From contig JALZWI010000215.1 of NCBI GenBank assembly GCA_023299895.1, forward strand, positions 1-11,209: DNA of 11,209 nt, written 5' to 3'. A program made the translations under genes and the position numbers. The stretch comes from Arenicella sp. Lineage in GTDB: Bacteria; Pseudomonadota; Gammaproteobacteria; Arenicellales; Arenicellaceae. A model generated the notes under the pieces. That model was not told the origin of the DNA. It searched no databases and saw nothing but the letters and a program-made list of their open reading frames with translations. Positions 7,074-11,209 of this stretch are shown here, in pieces (within the stretch, counting starts at the first letter, position 1; each line of letters begins with the position of its first letter).

Positions 7074-7884
7074 CATTTGACGGAGTTTCCGTCTCAACTG
7101 TATCATTTAGTTCAACGTCTGTTACTGGATCTAAATCGATAACTTCAGTTGGTTCAGATTTATCGTTTGATCCCGGAGCTTGATCATCTTGAGGGTGTAA
7201 ATCGATAACTTTTGCTGATTCATTTACCGCTTGATCATCGTTCGACTTTTGATTTGCTAAGTCTGTTTCAGCCTCACTTCGAACACCATCCATTGGTAAG
7301 GTAAGGTTCATATCTTTGGCAATTTCACCCAACGCGCGCTTATCCATTAATTCAGGTAATTCACGCAGGCTGCTCATATTAAAATACTCAAGAAAAACTT
7401 GAGTCGTAGCAAACAGTGCAGGACGGCCCGGCACATCTCTGTGACCAACTTGCTCAATCCACTCACGCTCCTCAAGAGTGCGAATGGTCTCACTACTAAC
7501 ACCGACACCACGCACCTCTTCAATATCACCACGTGTAACAGGCTGTCGATAAGCAATAATTGATAACGTTTCTAATAATGCACGCGAATAACGAGGCGGC
7601 TTTTCAGCATTTAGTTTTCGCAACCAAGATGAATATTTTTCTTTCGTTTGAAAACGCCAACCTTTGCCAATTCGGCGTAACTCTACACCGCGATACTCAC
7701 AACTTTCTTCTAAGCTGAGTATTACATTTTGGATGTCCACTTTACTTGGCTTAGCATCCTCGGGGAATAATGCCGTAATTTTACGAATACCAAGTGGTTC
7801 ACGCGCTGCAAACAATGCCGCTTCAATAATATTTTGCAGCTCACTATCAACCGGGTCATTTTTTTGTTTATCTGCTTTTGCCAT
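7066..7884 (-). CDS. scpB: Segregation and condensation protein B
   Basis: ScpB is the kite subunit of the SMC-ScpAB condensin and binds ScpA as a dimer to help organise and segregate the chromosome. The 272-residue product has two winged-helix domains (about 12-170) with family signatures EAALFAAREPLGI, LETLSIIAYRQPVTRGDIE, VRGVGVSS and GHRDVPGRPALFATT. Residues about 200-272 form a long acidic, presumably disordered tail with two copies of a VIDL[HD]P motif (226-231 and 248-253). The start at 7884 is preferred over ATG 7905 because AAGAG lies at a usable distance upstream and MAKADKQ is a plausible N-terminus. The gene is separated from scpA by 211 bp, unusual for this pair, and overlaps rluB downstream. 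Confidence 0.92.
   Translation of the reverse strand: MAKADKQKNDPVDSELQNIIEAALFAAREPLGIRKITALFPEDAKPSKVDIQNVILSLEESCEYRGVELRRIGKGWRFQTKEKYSSWLRKLNAEKPPRYSRALLETLSIIAYRQPVTRGDIEEVRGVGVSSETIRTLEEREWIEQVGHRDVPGRPALFATTQVFLEYFNMSSLRELPELMDKRALGEIAKDMNLTLPMDGVRSEAETDLANQKSNDDQAVNESAKVIDLHPQDDQAPGSNDKSEPTEVIDLDPVTDVELNDTVETETPSNDD
7079..7093 (-). promoter_or_regulatory. Hairpin immediately upstream of the rluB start
   Basis: GACGGA-loop-TCCGTC forms a perfect 6-bp stem with a 3-nt loop. It ends 2 nt before the first possible rluB ATG (7076) and lies within the last scpB codons. No separate Shine-Dalgarno sequence is visible there. In the mRNA the stem could hide the initiation site until ribosomes finishing scpB melt it, which would fit coupled translation. 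It may equally be chance. Confidence 0.35.
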
Positions 7885-7930
7885 GGATAACTCTTTTTGT
7901 TTCATGTTCTAAAATCTGTCTACGCTTACT

Positions 7931-7958
7931 AAAATATTGATAAAAAATTTTCTGTAAA
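7931..7958 (-). promoter_or_regulatory. Candidate promoter for scpB-rluB
   Basis: On the minus strand TTTACA (7958-7953) and TATTTT (7936-7931) are separated by 16 bp. The -35 matches sigma70 in five of six positions and the -10 in four. Transcription would start near 7925, about 40 nt before ATG 7884. It lies downstream of a terminator-like stem with a U-run, so scpB could be expressed separately from scpA. The surrounding DNA is AT-rich, so chance matches are likely. Confidence 0.35.
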
Positions 7959-7992
7959 ATAACTCACCAAAGTGCCTGCTGTAATCAAAATT

Positions 7993-8061
7993 TCACTTTA
8001 ATTTAAAAAAAACCTTCAGCTCATTAAACAACTCTCTTGATATGAAGAGCCTGAGCCCCAT
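7993..8061 (-). other. Mini-ORF 2 after scpA (22 codons)
   Basis: An ATG at 8061 overlaps the stop of the preceding 11-codon mini-ORF (TAATG) and opens a 22-residue frame (MGLRLFISRELFNELK and six more residues) ending at TGA 7995-7993. It reads the third repeat unit out of the HIKR frame. Nothing shows it is expressed, and it spans the terminator-like structure. It is listed because of the chained stop-start overlaps, not as a confident gene. Confidence 0.15.
8005..8056 (-). terminator. Weak intrinsic-terminator-like structure downstream of scpA
   Basis: On the minus strand the transcript can pair GCUCA with UGAGC (8056-8052 with 8023-8019), enclosing CUCUU/AAGAG (8049-8045 with 8038-8034). 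Alternatively CUUCA can pair with UGAAG (8047-8043 with 8018-8014). Both precede a run of eight U (8012-8005). The stems are short, so termination would be partial at best. The structure overlaps the outermost copy of the scpA-tail repeat. Confidence 0.35.
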
Positions 8062-8119
8062 TAAGAGGCACGCTTGATATGAATCGCCAGGCACATTAAG
8101 CGGCGCGCTTAATATGAAT
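8022..8119 (-). repeat. Three tandem degenerate copies of the scpA 3' end
   Basis: A 26-nt unit occurs at 8094-8119 (the real scpA end), 8059-8084 and 8022-8047, with offsets of 35 and 37 bp. Units one and two match at 23 of 26 positions; unit three matches either at 19. Read on the minus strand with its own codons, each unit encodes [I/L]HIKR[A/V][A/S/V] followed by TAA and then TG, so the stop is copied too. The differences within the HIKR codons are synonymous (AUU/AUC, CGC/CGU/AGA). Unit one also forms an 8-bp hairpin, ATTAAGCG-GCG-CGCTTAAT (8095-8113), and the other units keep it partly. The origin is probably local duplication followed by drift. Confidence 0.85.
8061..8096 (-). other. 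Mini-ORF 1 overlapping the scpA stop (11 codons)
   Basis: The scpA stop is TAATG. The ATG at 8096 opens an 11-residue frame, MCLAIHIKRAS, that ends at TAA 8063-8061, so it re-reads the duplicated ScpA tail in its original frame. Ribosomes finishing scpA could reinitiate here. It may be only a by-product of the duplication. Confidence 0.2.
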
Positions 8120-8941
8120 AGGAGCAAATGGTTCATTCTGAACAACTACCAACATATCATCACGAAATAATTCCAGCAAAGCAATGAAGGTTACTACGAC
8201 GCCCAAACGTCCTTCTGATTGAATAAATAAGTCTTCAAAACGTACATAATCATCAGACTGCAAACGTTTTAATATATTGGTCATCCGCTCGCGCATAGAC
8301 AACATATCACGCGATACAAACATATGAGTATTTGCTTCAGCCCGTCGCACCACACTTTGATAAGCATTGACTAACTGTTGTAGACTGACTTGCGCTTTTA
8401 CTTCTTGTTTGTCCGCATCTTCAAATTTAGCTTGCGCAGGAAAAATATCACGTTCCAAACGTGGTCGATCATCAAGTTTATTTGCTGCTTCACTATAGCG
8501 TTCATATTCTTGTAAACGACGGACCAATGCTGCAAGCGGGTCTTCTTCTTCGCCCTCTTCAGTCTTAGGTTTCGGTAGTAACATGCGAGATTTAATCTCG
8601 CCTAATAAAGCTGCCATCACTAAATATTCAGCGGCGAGATTGAGGTTTGCCGCCCTCATTAACTCGACATAAACCATGTATTGCTTAGTAATGTCAGCAA
8701 CAGGGATATTTAAAATATCCAAATTTTGTTTGCGAATTAAATACAACAATAGATCTAATGGGCCTTCGAAACTATCCAAAACCACTTCCAACGCGTCAGG
8801 CGGTATAAATAAATCTTGCGGCCAATCATTCATGACCTCGCCCAGCACCACCGCGCGCATAGATTCTCCATAGCCTTCAGCTTTTTCTGCCTGCTCCCCA
8901 GGTTCTTTTTTATCGATCTCTTGGTCAGTCGTCTCAGTCAT
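8096..8941 (-). CDS. scpA: Segregation and condensation protein A (kleisin)
   Basis: ScpA is the kleisin that bridges the SMC heads and binds ScpB in the chromosome-organising condensin. The 281-residue protein has an acidic, poorly conserved N-terminal extension of about 50 residues, then the kleisin N-domain (VVLDSFEGPLDLLLYLIRKQ, 53-72; DILNIPVADITKQYM, 75-89; AAEYLVMAALLGEIKSRMLL, 103-122). An acidic linker rich in Glu (127-135) follows. The C-terminal winged helix (GRLGVVVTFIALLELFR, 244-260) ends FAPIHIKRAA. ATG 8941 is preceded by GAG about 9 nt upstream; internal Met28 or Met37 are alternative starts. trpS ends 35 bp upstream. The 3' end is duplicated twice in the spacer that follows. 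Confidence 0.94.
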   Translation of the reverse strand: MTETTDQEIDKKEPGEQAEKAEGYGESMRAVVLGEVMNDWPQDLFIPPDALEVVLDSFEGPLDLLLYLIRKQNLDILNIPVADITKQYMVYVELMRAANLNLAAEYLVMAALLGEIKSRMLLPKPKTEEGEEEDPLAALVRRLQEYERYSEAANKLDDRPRLERDIFPAQAKFEDADKQEVKAQVSLQQLVNAYQSVVRRAEANTHMFVSRDMLSMRERMTNILKRLQSDDYVRFEDLFIQSEGRLGVVVTFIALLELFRDDMLVVVQNEPFAPIHIKRAA

Positions 8942-8976
8942 AATCTGTTACTCAAAGTTTTTGCTCAACCGCAACG

Positions 8977-10197
8977 CTAATAGTAATCCAAATTCATAGC
9001 ACTGCGGACCTGCTCCATCGTTTCATCAGCGACTTCTCTTGCTTTCTCACACCCATCCGCGATGATATTACGTACTAGAGTTGAGTCTTTGACGTATGGT
9101 TCAGCACGTTCCGCGATGTCTTTTTGTTCTTTTAACAATGAATCGATCAGTGGTTGTTTGCAATCGACACAACCAATACTCGCACTGCGACAACCTTGCT
9201 CAGCCCAATCTCGAGTCTCTTGATTTGAATAAATATGGTGAAATTCCCAAACCGGACACTTAGACGGGTCGCCAGGGTCGTTACGACGTACTCTCGCTGG
9301 GTCAGTTGGCATTGCTCGAACCTCTTTTTCAATTCGAGCAGGGTCGTCTCGTAGAAAAATCGTATTACGGTAAGATTTAGACATTTTTTCGCCGTCTAGA
9401 CCAGGTAACTTACAAGCTTCCGTTAATATAGATTCAGGTTCAGATAAGATAACTCGACCACCGCCTTCAAGATAACCCAACAAGCGCTCACTTTCAGCAT
9501 TACTCATATTTTGATTAGAATCAAGCAAAGCACGAGCTTTTTCTATGGCCTCATGATCGCCTTGCTCGGTATAAGCCGTGCGTAAGCTACGATATAGTTT
9601 TCCACCTTTTTTGCCTAACTTTTTTATCGCCTCCTCTGCTTTTTCTTCAAAACCAGCTTCACGACCATATAAATAATTAAATCGTCGCGCAATCTCTCGA
9701 GTTAACTCTATGTGTGGTACTTGGTCTTCACCAACAGGTACTTGCATGGCTCGATATAACAATATATCCGCCGCTTGCAGAACAGGGTAACCTAGAAACC
9801 CATGCGTAGACAAATCACGTTCTTTAAGCTTCGTTTGCTGATCCTTATAGGAAGGAACTCGCTCCAACCAACCCAACGGTGTAATCATTGATAAAAGTAA
9901 ATTTAATTCCGCATGCGCAGGCACACGTGACTGAATAAACATGGTAGCGCGGCTGGGATCCACACCTACAGCGAGCCAGTCAATAACCATCTCCCAAACA
10001 TTTTGACTGATTGTGTCTGAATCTTCTTCGTAATGAGTTGTTAACGCATGCCAATCAGCCACAAAGAAATAACTATCAAATTCATTTTGCAGTTCAACCC
10101 AGTTTTTTAAAACGCCATGATAATGCCCTAGGTGTAATCGCCCGGTAGGGCGCATACCAGAAACGACTCTTTGTGTTTGTCCTGAGTTTGATATCAT
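8977..10197 (-). CDS. trpS: Tryptophanyl-tRNA synthetase
   Basis: This is a class I aminoacyl-tRNA synthetase that charges tRNA-Trp in the cytoplasm. The 406-residue protein has the HIGH-type motif HLGH (22-25), GYPVLQAADILLYRA and VPVGEDQVPHIELTRE in the Rossmann fold, and KMSKS at 271-275. It carries an insertion before KMSKS (about 225-265), as in the longer gammaproteobacterial form. After KMSKS it has four cysteines, Cys314, Cys336, Cys343 and Cys346 (C-x21-C-x6-C-x2-C). They closely resemble the [4Fe-4S] motif of Thermotoga maritima TrpRS; E. coli TrpRS lacks the motif. ATG 10197 gives a normal N-terminus (QRVVSGMRPTGRLHLGH), although no clear ribosome-binding site is visible. No Trp-rich leader peptide or attenuator is seen upstream. 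Confidence 0.97.
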   Translation of the reverse strand: MISNSGQTQRVVSGMRPTGRLHLGHYHGVLKNWVELQNEFDSYFFVADWHALTTHYEEDSDTISQNVWEMVIDWLAVGVDPSRATMFIQSRVPAHAELNLLLSMITPLGWLERVPSYKDQQTKLKERDLSTHGFLGYPVLQAADILLYRAMQVPVGEDQVPHIELTREIARRFNYLYGREAGFEEKAEEAIKKLGKKGGKLYRSLRTAYTEQGDHEAIEKARALLDSNQNMSNAESERLLGYLEGGGRVILSEPESILTEACKLPGLDGEKMSKSYRNTIFLRDDPARIEKEVRAMPTDPARVRRNDPGDPSKCPVWEFHHIYSNQETRDWAEQGCRSASIGCVDCKQPLIDSLLKEQKDIAERAEPYVKDSTLVRNIIADGCEKAREVADETMEQVRSAMNLDYY

Positions 10198-10352
10198 TAT
10201 GAATACTGTTAATAGTTGTTACTAAATAATTGTTGTCTTTTTACTTATATTTTCACTAGCTGTTATTACAGCTCAATTATGATCACAAGCAAAAGAGCTA
10301 GTCTACAAGCAAGTGACTTCGAAGACTAGTTGCAGCACACAATGCCACCTAA
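10198..10352 (-). promoter_or_regulatory. yciO-trpS spacer with two hairpins
   Basis: Reading from yciO toward trpS, CTAGTCT/AGACTAG (10329-10323 with 10304-10298) forms a 7-bp stem over an 18-nt loop, and four T follow shortly after. Next, AGCTGT-AATA-ACAGCT (10273-10258) forms a perfect 6-bp stem-loop. A TTGCTT-16-TGTAAT pair upstream of the second hairpin is a poor promoter match. The spacer may hold a partial terminator and a trpS promoter or operator. I cannot assign either firmly. Confidence 0.3.
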
Positions 10353-10976
10353 TTAATTAACTAAAAAATCAATATTACCTGCCCCTACACGAGCAATTTC
10401 GAGTTTTTCAGCATGCCAATCAATTACAGTAGATGGTTGATTGCTCACCATCCCACCATCGATCACTAAATCAACATCATGCTCTAATTTTTCACGAATT
10501 TCATCAGGGTCACCTAACGCCATATCCTCTCCCGGCAAAATCAAACTGGAACTCATGATCGGTTCCGATAACTCTAATAGCAGAGAAGTAACAATCGCGT
10601 GGTCGGGCATGCGCACACCAATCGTTTTTCGCTTAGGATGCACTAAACGGTTCGGCACTAAGCGCCTTGCTTGCAATATGAATGTATACGGGCCAGGTGT
10701 TAATGTTTTTATTAAACGATATTGTTCGTTATCAATCTTTGCGAACTGGCTAACCTGTTTCAAATTATTCGCAACCAAAGTAAAATTATGATGTCGATCC
10801 AAATCTCTGATTCGTCGAATTCTGGTAACAGCGCGTTTATCATCCAGATGGCACCCTAATGCATAGCTAGAATCAGTTGGATAAGCTATTAAACCGCCTG
10901 AACGAACAATCTCTGCCGCTTGCTGTATCAGGCGAAGCTGAGGGTTCAGCGGATGTATGTGAAAATATTGTGCCAT
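10353..10976 (-). CDS. yciO: YciO, Sua5/YrdC/YwlC-family protein
   Basis: The 207-residue protein contains the single YrdC-like domain and aligns along its length with E. coli YciO: SGGLIAYPTDSSYALGC (26-42), RIRRIRDLDRHHNFTL, LTPGPYTFILQA (92-103), KRKTIGVRMP (115-124), then SSSLILPGE and PSTVIDW. YrdC/TsaC relatives bind ATP and threonine to make threonylcarbamoyl-AMP for t6A in tRNA. YciO is a paralogue whose physiological role is unresolved. The start at 10976 matches E. coli MSQFFYIHPDNPQ. It lies 22 nt after the folK stop and upstream of trpS in the same direction, which fits a tRNA-related role but does not prove one. Confidence 0.92.
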   Translation of the reverse strand: MAQYFHIHPLNPQLRLIQQAAEIVRSGGLIAYPTDSSYALGCHLDDKRAVTRIRRIRDLDRHHNFTLVANNLKQVSQFAKIDNEQYRLIKTLTPGPYTFILQARRLVPNRLVHPKRKTIGVRMPDHAIVTSLLLELSEPIMSSSLILPGEDMALGDPDEIREKLEHDVDLVIDGGMVSNQPSTVIDWHAEKLEIARVGAGNIDFLVN

Positions 10977-10998
10977 ACCACCATTCTTTAATTCGTAT

Positions 10999-11209
10999 CT
11001 AGGTTAACCGATAAATTGATTGATCTGCAAACACGCCATCAATATGGCTTTGTTTAAGTATTGCTGACACGTCACCAGACCCATTCCAATTTAATCTTGG
11101 CGCTAATTCGCGTAACGGTTCCAAGGCAAATAAACGCTGCGTTAACCTAGGGTGCGGCACCACTAAGTTTTCATCATCAATATTAATATCCCCGAACAAC
11201 AAAAGGTCT
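10999..11209 (-). CDS. folK: 6-hydroxymethyl-7,8-dihydropterin pyrophosphokinase, C-terminal part (runs off right edge)
   Basis: The visible 69 residues are the C-terminal part of HPPK, the folate-pathway enzyme that transfers pyrophosphate from ATP to 6-hydroxymethyl-dihydropterin. They begin in the conserved DLLLFGD stretch that follows the PRxxDxD signature, which lies outside the window, and continue VPHPRLTQRLFALEPLREL, a segment typical of HPPK. The stop is TAG at 11001-10999. The frame is open to position 11208, so this is a fragment only because of the window edge. It is 22 nt upstream of yciO and apparently cotranscribed with it. Confidence 0.85.
   Translation of the reverse strand, partial: DLLLFGDINIDDENLVVPHPRLTQRLFALEPLRELAPRLNWNGSGDVSAILKQSHIDGVFADQSIYRLT

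Noticed and set aside
8094..8119. Hairpin over the scpA stop as an intrinsic terminator
   Set aside because: The 8-bp stem is strong for its size, but no U-run follows on the scpA strand. It is better explained as part of the repeated tail sequence.
8022..8119. Repeats as a CRISPR array or REP element
   Set aside because: The spacing is only 9-11 nt between units, the units derive from the adjacent coding end, and no cas genes or REP-type consensus are present.
10198..10352. trp leader attenuator or T-box upstream of trpS
   Set aside because: There is no leader ORF with Trp codons, and no T-box consensus or specifier arrangement is visible.

Overview
The window is a chromosomal segment of a moderately AT-rich gammaproteobacterium. 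The evidence is gene content and order: an mtaD-ubiG-mupP-(rmuC)-yciK block on the plus strand converges on a folK-yciO-trpS-scpA-scpB-rluB block on the minus strand. Both blocks resemble those of Pseudomonas-like and marine gammaproteobacteria. There are no rRNAs, tRNAs, insertion sequences, phage genes or CRISPR arrays. Most of the sequence is ordinary housekeeping DNA.

Left edge (1-1275): an unidentified gene start running off the window, then a UDP-glucuronate 4-epimerase-like nucleotide-sugar epimerase, both on the minus strand. These suggest the end of a surface-polysaccharide cluster. A 127-bp divergent spacer separates the epimerase from the plus-strand operon.

Plus-strand operon (1276-6027): mtaD (MTA/SAH deaminase), ubiG (ubiquinone O-methyltransferase), mupP/gph-like phosphatase (cell-wall recycling or phosphoglycolate salvage), rmuC (membrane-anchored nuclease-like protein) and a YciK-family SDR. 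Every internal junction is a TAA stop followed 1-6 nt later by an ATG with little or no Shine-Dalgarno sequence, so translation is probably coupled. The SDR has lost the catalytic Ser and Lys of its family.

Minus-strand operon (6183-11209, read right to left): a folK fragment, yciO, trpS, scpA, scpB and rluB. ScpA and ScpB are the kleisin and kite subunits of the SMC condensin. RluB modifies 23S rRNA. TrpS charges tRNA-Trp and carries a four-cysteine motif like that of iron-sulfur TrpRS enzymes.

The most unusual piece of DNA is the scpA-scpB spacer (7885-8095). It contains two degenerate tandem copies of the 3' end of scpA, each including the HIKR codons and the stop. TAATG stop-start overlaps link scpA to two mini-ORFs there. 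A weak terminator-like stem with a U-run and a promoter candidate for scpB follow. I found no complete novel system. This spacer and the degenerate SDR are the best leads.
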